DNA from: Paenibacillus odorifer | GTDB taxonomy: Bacteria; Bacillota; Bacilli; Paenibacillales; Paenibacillaceae | NCBI RefSeq assembly: GCF_000758725.1 | Contig: NZ_CP009428.1 | Span: 5,146,001 to 5,210,000, forward strand | Reading direction: 5' to 3' | DNA length: 64,000 bases | Shown here: one piece after another, positions 7,632-15,352 of the stretch | Numbering within the stretch: position 1 is the stretch's first letter | Layout: each line of letters starts with the position of its first letter | The notes under the pieces: model-generated | Told to the model about the DNA's origin: nothing | The model's input: the letters and a program-made list of their open reading frames with translations, nothing else | Databases searched by the model: none | Translations under genes and position numbers: made by a program

Positions 7632-8414
7632 TCACACAAATTTACCAATCTGAACACGGTATCGGCCCTTTTTCGTCAAACTGCCGACCTCTAGCACCTT
7701 GAAGCGACCGAAACCTTGAATAGATACCATGTCACCATCCTTAAGACTGCAGGATGGGTCTTCCTCCACTTTCCAGTTTACCCGAACGCGTCCAGCCTTG
7801 ATGGGAGCAAGAATTTTGCTTCGGCTAAGCCGTGTTACATCTGCGGCAATGCCATCCAATCGCAGGGACGCTACAGTCAAATCCATCACTTCCAGCTTAA
7901 CCTCACTATTACGCAAGGCGGAAAGGGGTAATACTTCCGTACTTACCTGTATCCGGTGCACTCCAGTTAAATTCATAGCTAAATAATCTGCAATATCAGC
8001 AGCGACTACAACATGACAACCATCGTCCAGAACATGAATATCACCGATTTTGCCTCGTTTAACGCCCAGCCCCAGAATAGAACCCATGTAGTCCCCGTGC
8101 TCCAAGGCCAGAAACTTCTGCTCCCCTGAGGTTATCGCAAGCACCTTCAGCTCCATGTCTTCCTGATCCAGATCACGATAATCAGGGGCGACAAGCGCTC
8201 GCTTCCGCTCTGCCTCAGCATGTCCACCCTCCCATTTAACAATCACGTCAGGATGGCGGTTAACTAAAGTTTGCAGAATAAAACCTTGGCGGGGATCGAG
8301 AAATTCAGTTAATTTAGTCTCATGATATTCTCCAGCATTGGTAACCCATTCGAAGGCCTTGTCCACAAATTGACGTTCATCGGGATGAAAATGCCCGTAA
8401 ACTTCGTTCTTCAT
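7632..8414 (-). CDS. ylmH: S4-domain RNA-binding protein YlmH
   Basis: A protein of about 260 residues of the YlmH family, cytoplasmic, with a C-terminal S4 domain (about residues 180-250: LRLDGIAADVTRLSRSKILAPIKAGRVRVN). From the published family it binds RNA or stalled 50S-peptidyl-tRNA complexes and takes part in ribosome rescue; older work linked it to division-site placement. The N-terminal region has the typical HFHPDERQFVDKAFEW and FLDPRQGFILQTL blocks. The ATG at 8414 follows a GTG at 8417 and either may start translation; the ribosome-binding site is poor (AGG only). It lies 9 nt downstream of yggT. The 200-bp gap before divIVA shows no gene. Confidence 0.9.
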   Translation of the reverse strand: MKNEVYGHFHPDERQFVDKAFEWVTNAGEYHETKLTEFLDPRQGFILQTLVNRHPDVIVKWEGGHAEAERKRALVAPDYRDLDQEDMELKVLAITSGEQKFLALEHGDYMGSILGLGVKRGKIGDIHVLDDGCHVVVAADIADYLAMNLTGVHRIQVSTEVLPLSALRNSEVKLEVMDLTVASLRLDGIAADVTRLSRSKILAPIKAGRVRVNWKVEEDPSCSLKDGDMVSIQGFGRFKVLEVGSLTKKGRYRVQIGKFV

Positions 8415-8423
8415 CACAGATGC

Positions 8424-8690
8424 CTAAAAAATCAAATGCAGGATAGATTTAAGTCCGCCTGCTGCGAATTCCAAGACAAGTAATGCAATGATTGGAGAGA
8501 TATCAAGTGTACCGAAGAGCGGTGGAATAAACCGTCTGAAAGGTGTTAAATACGGCTCTACGAGTTTGCTTAGCAGTTCTCCAATGAAGTTATCACGAAC
8601 GTTGGGTAACCAGGACATTAGCACATAGAAAATAATCATGTAAAAATAGATATTAAACAAAATATCGATAATGTAATCAATTTGAAGCAA
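8424..8690 (-). CDS. ylmG: YggT-family membrane protein (YlmG)
   Basis: An 88-residue inner-membrane protein with two hydrophobic helices (about residues 5-27 and 65-86) separated by the conserved PNVRDNFIGELLSKLVEPYLTPFRRFIPP block of the YggT/YlmG family. The function is not settled; homologues affect division and chromosome or nucleoid positioning, and in plastids related proteins act in membrane biogenesis. It starts with TTG at 8690, supported by GAGGTG 8 nt upstream. Its 5' end is 7 nt from the sepF stop, so it is part of the ylm operon. Confidence 0.9.
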   Translation of the reverse strand: MLQIDYIIDILFNIYFYMIIFYVLMSWLPNVRDNFIGELLSKLVEPYLTPFRRFIPPLFGTLDISPIIALLVLEFAAGGLKSILHLIF

Positions 8691-8697
8691 AGCCCAT

Positions 8698-9138
8698 TCA
8701 CCTCATTCTGTTATAGTCTTGATCGTCACCTAGGATTTCTGTAATGGAGCCTTGAATTTCAACAGTATCTGGAGTGCACATAAATATATTGCCCCCAATT
8801 TTAGAGATTCCTCCCCCAAGGGCATAAACAGTTCCACTGAGAAAATCAATAATTCTCATTGCTTGATCATTGCGAACACGCTGCAGGTTAATTACTACCG
8901 TCCGATGCGAACGGAGATGATCAGCAATCTCCTGTGCCTCATCATATGAACGTGGTTCATATAATACAACCTTGACATTTTTTTGCGAATGGATACTGAC
9001 AACGTTGCCCCTTTGATTTTTGCGGGTTTCTACAGGGGCCGGCTCATACTCATCCTCTTCGTGGATTTGCTCCCGCTCCACAACTTCCTCTTCCTCCTGC
9101 AAGCCCAAAAAACTCATAAATCGGTTCATAACGCTCAT
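8698..9138 (-). CDS. sepF: Cell-division protein SepF
   Basis: SepF tethers FtsZ to the membrane and bundles protofilaments, overlapping FtsA in function. The product is about 146 residues. The N-terminal amphipathic membrane helix (MSVMNRFMSFLGL) is followed by an acidic linker rich in E, D and P, and a C-terminal core beginning VVLYEPRSYDEAQEIADHL and containing INLQRVRNDQAMRIIDFLSG. The ATG at 9138 was chosen with AGGAGG 7 nt upstream over an adjacent GTG at 9141. It sits 11 nt after ylmE, as in B. subtilis. The C-terminal tail of FtsZ in this window (IPTFLRNR) is the expected binding site. Confidence 0.95.
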   Translation of the reverse strand: MSVMNRFMSFLGLQEEEEVVEREQIHEEDEYEPAPVETRKNQRGNVVSIHSQKNVKVVLYEPRSYDEAQEIADHLRSHRTVVINLQRVRNDQAMRIIDFLSGTVYALGGGISKIGGNIFMCTPDTVEIQGSITEILGDDQDYNRMR

Positions 9139-9149
9139 CACGATCCCTC

Positions 9150-9836
9150 CTAATGGCCTACTAACACCGTACCCAGGCGTACCCAGGTAGCTCCTTCCTG
9201 TATCGCCACTTCAAAATCATTCGACATTCCCATGGACAACTCCGTAATCGGCTCAGGTGTCAAAGCAAGTTGATTAAGCTCATCGCGCAGCTCACGAAGT
9301 CCGCGAAATACAGGACGGGTAAGCTCTGGATCACCTTCTAAAGGTGCCATCGTCATAAGTCCAATTACCTTAACGCGGTCCAAACTAGCGATTTCACGTA
9401 AAAATCCAGGTACTGCCTCAGGTGACAGACCGAACTTCGTATCTTCGCCAGAGATATTCACTTGAAGAAACACATTCACTTCCTGATCGGCGGCAAGCGC
9501 CTTTTTGTGTAATTCTTGCGCCAGAGACATCCGGTCCAAAGAGTGTATATATTGAAATTTTCCAATAACGTCTTTAACCTTATTGGTTTGCAAATGCCCG
9601 ATAAAATGCCATGTCCCTTTGTCCCCTAAAACCTTCCATTTGTGCTCAGCATCCTGCCAGCGACTCTCGGCAATATGCTCTAGTCCTGCCTCCAATACGG
9701 AGGATACCATTTCCAGAGAAACATATTTCGTCACTGCAATTACCTTGACGTCATTACGATCCCGGCCGCTTGCTGCGCAGGCACGTGCTACACGTTCCTC
9801 TACCTCAGCAATTCTCTCCTGCAGTGTTAAAGACAA
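9150..9836 (-). CDS. ylmE: PLP homeostasis protein (YggS/YlmE)
   Basis: A member of the YggS/PROSC family of about 228 residues, a single-domain TIM-barrel protein that binds pyridoxal 5'-phosphate and buffers its level; no catalytic activity is firmly established. The PLP lysine is in VIAVTKYVS. Other family blocks are WHFIGHLQTNK, FLQVNISGEDTKFG, LMTMAP and ELSMGMSNDFEVAI with WVRLGT at the C-terminus (phosphate binding). Translation starts at TTG 9836, supported by AAAGGAGA about 8 nt upstream. It lies between pgeF and sepF in the ylm operon with gaps of 3 and 11 nt. Confidence 0.93.
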   Translation of the reverse strand: MSLTLQERIAEVEERVARACAASGRDRNDVKVIAVTKYVSLEMVSSVLEAGLEHIAESRWQDAEHKWKVLGDKGTWHFIGHLQTNKVKDVIGKFQYIHSLDRMSLAQELHKKALAADQEVNVFLQVNISGEDTKFGLSPEAVPGFLREIASLDRVKVIGLMTMAPLEGDPELTRPVFRGLRELRDELNQLALTPEPITELSMGMSNDFEVAIQEGATWVRLGTVLVGH

Positions 9837-9839
9837 CTT

Positions 9840-10697
9840 TCAACTCTCCTTTATTCCGATCCAGCTCGTCATTCTGCCTGTAATACCGTTTTCTTTGCGA
9901 TATGAAAAAAACAAATCACGATTACAGCTTGTACACCATGTTGTACATTCGATATGAGTCGGCAATATTCCTGCTTTTATCATAATGCGTCGATTCATTT
10001 CTTTCAAGTTTAGCAAGTATTTACTCTGATCAGTCTCTGAGGCTCTGTAAAGCTCCACAGCATCGAAAGTTTCTATACCCTCATTCAAGCTGCCCTCCAA
10101 CTGGCGAACATGCTCCATCACATAATCATCCACCTCATAACAGCAGTCGCCAATGGATGGACCGATCGCTGCCACAATATCATGTGGATTGCTGCCGTAT
10201 ACCGTTTGCAGCTTATTCACCATGGCTGCGGCAATCTGAGCCACCGTCCCTTTCCAGCCTGCATGCGCAAGACCGACGACTCTACGCACGGGATCATAAA
10301 AATAAAGGGGCACACAATCCGCATAAAAAGAAGTCAACAAAACCCCGGGCACATCCGTCAGCAGACCGTCCGTGGCTTGAAATGCCGATGCTCTGTCCTG
10401 TTGTCCCCGCCCACGGTCTACTTCCTTTACCACAGCTATCTCTGCCCCATGGGTTTGTTCTCCACAGGTCCATGCTTCCGGTTTGAAATCAAGAGCTTCG
10501 GCAAGCGCTCTCCGATTGCTCAGGACAGCTTCAGGAGCATCCCCAACGTGAAACGCACAATTCAGGCTGTCATAGGGCGCCTTGCTAGCCCCTCCCTGTC
10601 TACCAGTAAACCCCGCTGTAATTTCGTTATGCTCCACTCGCCACGGCTCCAGATGGAGCAGCATAAGCATTTCTTTCCCCTGCACAAACGGTTCCAT
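9840..10697 (-). CDS. pgeF: Peptidoglycan editing factor / multicopper-type purine nucleoside phosphorylase (YlmD)
   Basis: About 285 residues, in the former DUF152/laccase-domain family. E. coli PgeF removes mis-incorporated UDP-MurNAc-L-Ser, and homologues show purine nucleoside phosphorylase and adenosine deaminase activity; the role here is not determinable. Metal-ligand motifs are visible: GEQTHG, TSFYADCVPLYFYDP and GLAHAGWKGT, then AAIGPSIGDCCYEV. The C-terminus has CTSCNRDLFFSYRKENGITGR, usual for the family. The ATG at 10697 has GGAGGTGAGG upstream. It is the first gene of the ylmD-ylmE-sepF-ylmG-ylmH group. Confidence 0.92.
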   Translation of the reverse strand: MEPFVQGKEMLMLLHLEPWRVEHNEITAGFTGRQGGASKAPYDSLNCAFHVGDAPEAVLSNRRALAEALDFKPEAWTCGEQTHGAEIAVVKEVDRGRGQQDRASAFQATDGLLTDVPGVLLTSFYADCVPLYFYDPVRRVVGLAHAGWKGTVAQIAAAMVNKLQTVYGSNPHDIVAAIGPSIGDCCYEVDDYVMEHVRQLEGSLNEGIETFDAVELYRASETDQSKYLLNLKEMNRRIMIKAGILPTHIECTTWCTSCNRDLFFSYRKENGITGRMTSWIGIKES

Positions 10698-10779
10698 TTC
10701 CTCACCTCCGCCTTAGTGTACCACATGTAAATACCCGTACAAAGTGACGCTTAAGCCAGATCGCCTAAATTCTTAAATA

Positions 10780-10814
10780 AAAAAACAAAAAACGCACCTA
10801 ATTAATAAGTGCGC
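10780..10814 (-). terminator. Rho-independent terminator of ylmC
   Basis: On the minus strand GCGCAC ... GTGCG forms a short stem followed by TTTTTTG and a T7 run. The stem overlaps the last codons of ylmC. Confidence 0.75.
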
Positions 10815-11146
10815 CGTTCGCTGCGATCTCCCCGCTCCAGATACATCGTTTCCCGCTCTTCCTGTCCCGGAGACATCCGTGACTCTTCAATCTTCACGAG
10901 CACTACATCGGACCCGATCTTGACTATATTCCGCCATGGAATAATCAGATCTGTCCCGCCTCCGAACAATCCCATAAACCGAGTGTATCCGGGTATAACG
11001 ATGGCATCTATGACACCACGGCGCAAATCAAGCTCCAGATCACTAATCTGCCCCAGCCGCTTGCCATCTACAATGTTGATAACATCCTTCGTCTGAAAAT
11101 CAGAGATTTTCATTTTTTTGGCAGACCCTTGATAATCCTCGTTCAT
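10802..11146 (-). CDS. ylmC: PRC-barrel sporulation protein YlmC/YmxH
   Basis: A small PRC-barrel protein of about 114 residues in the YlmC/YmxH family, annotated as a sporulation protein of unknown role. The barrel is clear: MKISDFQTKDVINIVDGKRLGQISDLELD, then GVIDAIVIPGYTRF and DLIIPWRNIVKIGSDVVLVKI. The charged tail (SPGQEERETMYLERGDRSERR) is extra relative to the ~80-residue B. subtilis protein. The start at ATG 11146 is uncertain: an internal ATG at 11113 begins exactly at the conserved domain. It has its own terminator and sits between sigG and pgeF, as in B. subtilis. Confidence 0.85.
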   Translation of the reverse strand: MNEDYQGSAKKMKISDFQTKDVINIVDGKRLGQISDLELDLRRGVIDAIVIPGYTRFMGLFGGGTDLIIPWRNIVKIGSDVVLVKIEESRMSPGQEERETMYLERGDRSERRTY

Positions 11147-11210
11147 CTCACCACCCCTGTACAATCCGACCTATAGTCCAATATATGATACGGAAGCTTG
11201 TCTACATTCA

Positions 11211-11264
11211 TTAAAAAGAGGAGATCGCCCAAAATCCTTAACCCGGATTCTGGAATATCTCCTC
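11211..11264 (-). terminator. Rho-independent terminator of sigG
   Basis: A long stem on the minus strand: GAGGAGAT pairs with ATCTCCTC, and an inner CCAGAATCC pairs with GGATTTTGG (one G-T). It is followed by TTTTT at 11213-11217 and starts 13 nt after the sigG stop. Confidence 0.9.
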
Positions 11265-11276
11265 ATGGCTACTGCT

Positions 11277-12059
11277 CTAAGATTTCACGTGTTTTTGCAT
11301 TTGCTGAATCGCAGATTTCTCCAAACGTGAGACCTGTGCCTGTGAAATGCCAATCTCGTCTGCGACCTCCATCTGTGTTTTCCCTTCGAAAAACCGCATG
11401 GATAAAATTCGTTTCTCCCTTTGTCCTAACTTACGCATCGCTTCACGTAATGCAATTTCTTCGATCCACGACACATCCTTATTCTTATCGTCGCTAATCT
11501 GGTCCATTACATAAATAGGATCGCCGCCGTCATGATAGATCGGCTCGAATAAGGACACTGGATCCTGAATGGCATCAAGAGCAAATACAACATCTTCCTT
11601 CGGCACACCCAGCGCTTCTGATATTTCGAATATCGTCGGTTCCCGCGAGTTCTGATTGGTCAGACTATCACGTACCTGGAGCGCCTTGTAGGCGATATCT
11701 CTGAGAGAACGTGATACCCGAATCGGGTTGTTATCACGCAGGTAACGCCGAATCTCACCGATAATCATCGGAACTGCATATGTGGAGAATTTAACGTTTT
11801 GTGATAAATCGAAATTATCAATGGCTTTCATCAGACCGATGCAACCCACCTGGAACAAATCGTCAACAAATTCTCCCCTATTATTGAACCTCTGGATAAC
11901 GCTTAGAACAAGTCTAAGATTACCGTTTACCAATTTCTCTCTGGCGGATCGCTCGCCCTGCTGCTGCAGCGAAGTGAACAGTTGCCGCATTTCCACATTC
12001 GTTAGAACAGGCAGCTTAGCAGTATCCACACCGCAAATCTCGACTTTATTACGGGTCAT
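11277..12059 (-). CDS. sigG: RNA polymerase sporulation sigma factor SigG
   Basis: The late forespore-specific sigma factor, about 260 residues, that transcribes spore-protection and germination genes. Region 2 is visible in NGNLRLVLSVIQRF and FVDDLFQVGCIGLMKAIDNFD with KFSTYAVPMIIGEIRRYLRD. Region 4 has the helix-turn-helix QMEVADEIGISQAQVSRLE. The N-terminus MTRNKVEICGVDTAKLPVLTN is diagnostic for SigG. The ATG at 12059 has GGGAGG upstream. It follows sigE by 78 bp containing a sigma-F-type promoter, the same arrangement as in B. subtilis. Confidence 0.97.
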   Translation of the reverse strand: MTRNKVEICGVDTAKLPVLTNVEMRQLFTSLQQQGERSAREKLVNGNLRLVLSVIQRFNNRGEFVDDLFQVGCIGLMKAIDNFDLSQNVKFSTYAVPMIIGEIRRYLRDNNPIRVSRSLRDIAYKALQVRDSLTNQNSREPTIFEISEALGVPKEDVVFALDAIQDPVSLFEPIYHDGGDPIYVMDQISDDKNKDVSWIEEIALREAMRKLGQREKRILSMRFFEGKTQMEVADEIGISQAQVSRLEKSAIQQMQKHVKS

Positions 12060-12093
12060 GATGATTTACCTCCCAAGGAGAAACATTACTGTA

Positions 12094-12122
12094 CATTATC
12101 TCCCGGGCTCGCCATTTTATTC
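12094..12122 (-). promoter_or_regulatory. Sigma-F/sigma-G-type promoter of sigG
   Basis: On the minus strand a -35-like GAATA (12118-12122) is separated by 14 bp from GGAGATAATG (12094-12103), which matches the published sigma-F -10 pattern GGNRANAMTW at 9 of 10 positions. B. subtilis sigG also has a forespore promoter in the sigE-sigG gap. No transcription data are available here. Confidence 0.5.
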
Positions 12123-12137
12123 CTTGCTAATTTCACC

Positions 12138-12857
12138 TTACACCATCTTGTTAAACTCCTTGCGCAGCCGCTTGATAATTCTTTTCTCCAGCCGCGAAAT
12201 ATAAGATTGGGAGATGCCAAGCAGATCGGCCACATCTTTTTGTGTCTTTTCTTCGCCTCCGCGCAGGCCAAATCTCAGCTCCATAATGAGTCTTTCCCGG
12301 TCACTCAGCTTTTCCAGTGCCTTTTGCAGCAGCTTGCGATCAACCTGTTCTTCTATGTTCCGATAAATGGTATCATTTTCCGTTCCTAATACGTCAGAAA
12401 GCAATAATTCATTGCCATCCCAATCAATATTAAGCGGCTCATCAAAAGAAACCTCACTCCGTGTCTTGCTGTTCCGCCGCAGATACATCAAGATTTCATT
12501 CTCTATGCAGCGGGATGCATAAGTAGCCAGTTTTATTTTTTTCTCAGGATCAAAAGTGTTCACAGCCTTAATTAAGCCAATAGCGCCAATCGAAACCAGA
12601 TCCTCGATATTGATGCCGGTATTCTCAAATTTACGAGCGATATATACTACCAAGCGAAGATTGCGCTCAATCAACATCGCACGAACAGCTGCATCGCCGC
12701 TAGACAGCCGCTGAAGCAGATATTCTTCTTCTTCCCGTGTCAGCGGTGGAGGAAGTGCCTCACTCCCGCCAATATAATAGATTTCCTGACTCTTCAGCCC
12801 TAGTAGAAACAGCATGCGGTAATATTGCAGCTGCAGAGCAATTTTCCATTTGACCAT
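12138..12857 (-). CDS. sigE: RNA polymerase sporulation sigma factor SigE (pro-sigma-E)
   Basis: The early mother-cell sigma factor, made as an inactive membrane-associated precursor. The product is about 239 residues. The N-terminal pro-sequence (MVKWKIALQLQYYRMLFLLGL, residues 1-21) is amphipathic and precedes the processing region KSQEIYYIGGSEALPPPL. Region 2 (RNLRLVVYIARKFENTGINIEDLVSIG) and region 4 (DVADLLGISQSYISRLEKRI) are intact. ATG 12857 was chosen because TTGGAGGAGG precedes it at good spacing; a further in-frame start lies inside that site. The activating protease SpoIIGA is encoded immediately upstream. Confidence 0.97.
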   Translation of the reverse strand: MVKWKIALQLQYYRMLFLLGLKSQEIYYIGGSEALPPPLTREEEEYLLQRLSSGDAAVRAMLIERNLRLVVYIARKFENTGINIEDLVSIGAIGLIKAVNTFDPEKKIKLATYASRCIENEILMYLRRNSKTRSEVSFDEPLNIDWDGNELLLSDVLGTENDTIYRNIEEQVDRKLLQKALEKLSDRERLIMELRFGLRGGEEKTQKDVADLLGISQSYISRLEKRIIKRLRKEFNKMV

Positions 12858-12952
12858 TATTTGTTCCTCCTCCAAGAAGTGCACGGTTCGCGTGTGAAGC
12901 TTTCAAATCCCGCTTTCAGCCATCAGAAGTTTGGTTCAGCTAGCTTTAAAGA

Positions 12953-13909
12953 TTAGGAAGGCAGTGCTGCATCAATAGCGCTCTCTTTTTGAGTCAAATC
13001 AGGATGTATTACAGCCCGATAGGCTCCATCCCCCGACAATGTCCCACCATCCAGCCCGATCAAGACTCTTTTACAATAAAAGATATCTTCACCAAGCTTT
13101 ATCGTCACCTGATCAGGCTTCAGTGCAAGCATAAATGATGCCCCCCGGTTAACTCCCCTGTAAGGCACCAGACGCATCCTGTCCTGCCAAGCAAACGACT
13201 GCCCGTCCGTTTCTAGTAAAAGTTTGTCCGCTCCGTCCTGAGTGAGTCTACCTTTCCATGTTTCAGGCAGATGTCCCTCCCAGAGCGAAGATTCCATAAC
13301 CATCACCGGTATGCGGGTCAAAGGATCACAAAGCCGGTTACCTGTGTCTAGCAGGCCGGGACAGGAAACAGTCACTCCATCAATTTCTACTACCACCTCA
13401 CCGATATAGGTTTCAAGCTGCTCCCTTCTGATTCGTGAGGAGTGCACTGCCTTGAAGCAGATTAACACCAGGGGAAATACTGCAATTACAAACCAAAAAC
13501 CAATCTTTAAGCGGTAAGCATGCCCTCCTGAAGCAGTGAACATAATACCATTCCAAATATCACCGGAGCTCTGCAGCAAATAGTGAATACCTACAATCCC
13601 ACCAGCAGCTGCGAAGTTGATAATATAAAAAGCTCCCATAGTGCGAAGGTAGCTTTGCAGACTCCCAAAACCAAAGGCAATCCATAGCATAACCACCGAC
13701 AATCCAAACTTAATGAGGAAGGTATACATGAAAGACAACTCCGGCACAAACATCATCACCACATAGAGCGCACCAACCAGAGCTGAGAGGACTAGCCGCC
13801 ACCATGATATCCTCAGCTTGACCATCCAGCCTGTCAGCCACAATAGAATTCCGTCGATCACTAGATTGGCGGCGAATATCAAGTCAATATAAACAACCAG
13901 TGCATTCAC
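12953..13909 (-). CDS. spoIIGA: Sporulation sigma-E factor processing peptidase SpoIIGA
   Basis: An aspartic protease embedded in the septal membrane that removes the pro-sequence of SigE. It is about 318 residues. Five hydrophobic segments fill residues 1-160, followed by a cytosolic protease domain with the catalytic motif LLDTGNRLCDP (Asp-Thr-Gly). The start is GTG 13909 (MNALVVYIDLIFAANL); an ATG 4 nt further in is out of frame. The ribosome-binding site is weak (AGTAGGCAG). The gene is preceded by a Spo0A-type promoter and leads into sigE after 95 bp. Confidence 0.95.
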   Translation of the reverse strand: MNALVVYIDLIFAANLVIDGILLWLTGWMVKLRISWWRLVLSALVGALYVVMMFVPELSFMYTFLIKFGLSVVMLWIAFGFGSLQSYLRTMGAFYIINFAAAGGIVGIHYLLQSSGDIWNGIMFTASGGHAYRLKIGFWFVIAVFPLVLICFKAVHSSRIRREQLETYIGEVVVEIDGVTVSCPGLLDTGNRLCDPLTRIPVMVMESSLWEGHLPETWKGRLTQDGADKLLLETDGQSFAWQDRMRLVPYRGVNRGASFMLALKPDQVTIKLGEDIFYCKRVLIGLDGGTLSGDGAYRAVIHPDLTQKESAIDAALPS

Positions 13910-13978
13910 CTGCCTACTATGGCGGAATCTATCCTGTAGCCAAAATGGATCAGGCTCTGTTTTTTGGACGATATGATT

Positions 13979-14046
13979 AGTATAAAAAGTCTCGCTTTCA
14001 AAGTCTGTCTAAACTTGGGGGGCATTCTTGAGGTTTTTTTGTCGAG
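13979..14046 (-). promoter_or_regulatory. Spo0A-type spoIIG promoter
   Basis: Read on the minus strand: 0A-box-like CTCGACA (14040-14046), then TTAGACA (14006-14012), then -10 TATACT (13979-13984). TAGACA inside the second box also serves as a -35, but the -35 to -10 distance is 21 bp, longer than the 17 bp optimum. This is the architecture described for B. subtilis spoIIG: a sigma-A promoter with an overlong spacer that needs Spo0A-P bound over the -35. Each box deviates from TTCGACA at one position. The match is seen in the sequence; Spo0A control is inferred. Confidence 0.65.
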
Positions 14047-14091
14047 TTATAGCGTGGGAGGGTTTTATTCCTTCTGAACAGCATTTCACAT

Positions 14092-14141
14092 AAAAAAAGC
14101 ACCGCAGTACCCTAGCTCTATTAGCTGGATAATACGGTGCT
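14092..14141 (-). terminator. Rho-independent terminator of ftsZ
   Basis: On the minus strand AGCACCG (14135-14141) pairs with CGGTGCT (14098-14104), followed by a T7 run. It starts 28 nt after the ftsZ stop and separates ftsAZ from the spoIIG promoter. Confidence 0.9.
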
Positions 14142-14169
14142 TTCATATCTTCTTGATAAAAATATTTAA

Positions 14170-15291
14170 CTAGTCGTTGTTGCTACGATTACGGTTACGC
14201 AGGAACGTCGGAATATCCAACTGATCTGACGTGTTCTGATTCCCGAACGGACGCAGATTAGCAGCGTTCTTATCCGGTGCTGCCGCTGGCTCGTTATTCG
14301 TCGAGACCGGACGACGTCCTGGAGCTTCAGGCGATGGTTTATGTTCAAAGCCAGTAGCAATTACTGTTACTTTGATATCATCCTTCAGGCCTTCATCAAT
14401 TATCGCACCAAAGATCATATTCACTTCAGGATCAGAGGCGGATGTAACGATCTCAGCCGCTTCATTGACTTCGTATAGGGAGAGGTTAGATCCTCCCGTA
14501 ATATTCATGATTACGCCGCGGGCGCCTTCAATAGACGTTTCCAAGAGTGGGCTCATGATGGCTTTACGTGCTGCTTCAGACGCACGGTTCTCACCATTTG
14601 CTATACCAATTCCCATAAGCGCTGAACCGCGCTCTGTCATGATCGTCTTTACATCCGCAAAGTCAAGGTTAATCAGACCAGGAACCTTAATTAGGTCAGA
14701 GATACCTTGAACAGCCTGCCGGAGAACATTATCTGCTTCACGGAAAGCTTCCAACATCGGTGTTTTCTTATCAACGATCTCAAGCAAACGGTCATTTGGA
14801 ATGACGATTAGCGTGTCGACTTTTTCTTTCAAAGCTTCGATTCCAAGCATTGCCTGGTTATAACGTTTTCTTCCTTCAAAAGTGAACGGGCGAGTAACTA
14901 CACCCACAGTCAGGGCTCCACATTCTCTAGCAATTTCAGCTATAACTGGCGCCGCCCCTGTACCTGTACCGCCACCCATTCCTGCAGTAACAAATACCAT
15001 ATCTGCACCTTTAAGGGTATTCGAAATCAGATCACGGGATTCCTCCGCTGCTTTCTTACCGACTTCAGGGTTGGCGCCTGCACCCAAACCACGGGTCAGC
15101 TTGTCCCCAATCTGCAGCTTGTGCTCCGATTTGGCCATATGCAACGCTTGGGCGTCTGTATTAACCGTAATAAATTCTACACCCTGAACGCCGTTTTCAA
15201 TCATCCGGTTGACAGCATTACTACCTCCGCCGCCCACGCCGATGACTTTTATTTGCGCCAAGCTCTCCATTTCAAAATCAAATTCTAACAT
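14170..15291 (-). CDS. ftsZ: Cell-division GTPase FtsZ
   Basis: Tubulin homologue that forms the Z-ring; about 373 residues. The nucleotide-binding block GVGGGGSNAVNRMI lies at about 17-30 and the tubulin signature GGGTGTGAAPVIA at about 103-116. The T7-loop segment is DLINLDFADVKTIM. A disordered linker rich in P, A and N leads to the C-terminal peptide LDIPTFLRNRNRSN, which binds FtsA and SepF. The ATG at 15291 begins MLEFDFEM; the GGGGGAG ribosome-binding site is about 12 nt upstream. It follows ftsA by 61 bp and is closed by a strong terminator. Confidence 0.98.
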   Translation of the reverse strand: MLEFDFEMESLAQIKVIGVGGGGSNAVNRMIENGVQGVEFITVNTDAQALHMAKSEHKLQIGDKLTRGLGAGANPEVGKKAAEESRDLISNTLKGADMVFVTAGMGGGTGTGAAPVIAEIARECGALTVGVVTRPFTFEGRKRYNQAMLGIEALKEKVDTLIVIPNDRLLEIVDKKTPMLEAFREADNVLRQAVQGISDLIKVPGLINLDFADVKTIMTERGSALMGIGIANGENRASEAARKAIMSPLLETSIEGARGVIMNITGGSNLSLYEVNEAAEIVTSASDPEVNMIFGAIIDEGLKDDIKVTVIATGFEHKPSPEAPGRRPVSTNNEPAAAPDKNAANLRPFGNQNTSDQLDIPTFLRNRNRSNND

Positions 15292-15352
15292 ATTGTTCCA
15301 TCTCCCCCTCAATGTGCTTGGATGGCCGGTCCAAGTATATCTGGACTTACAC

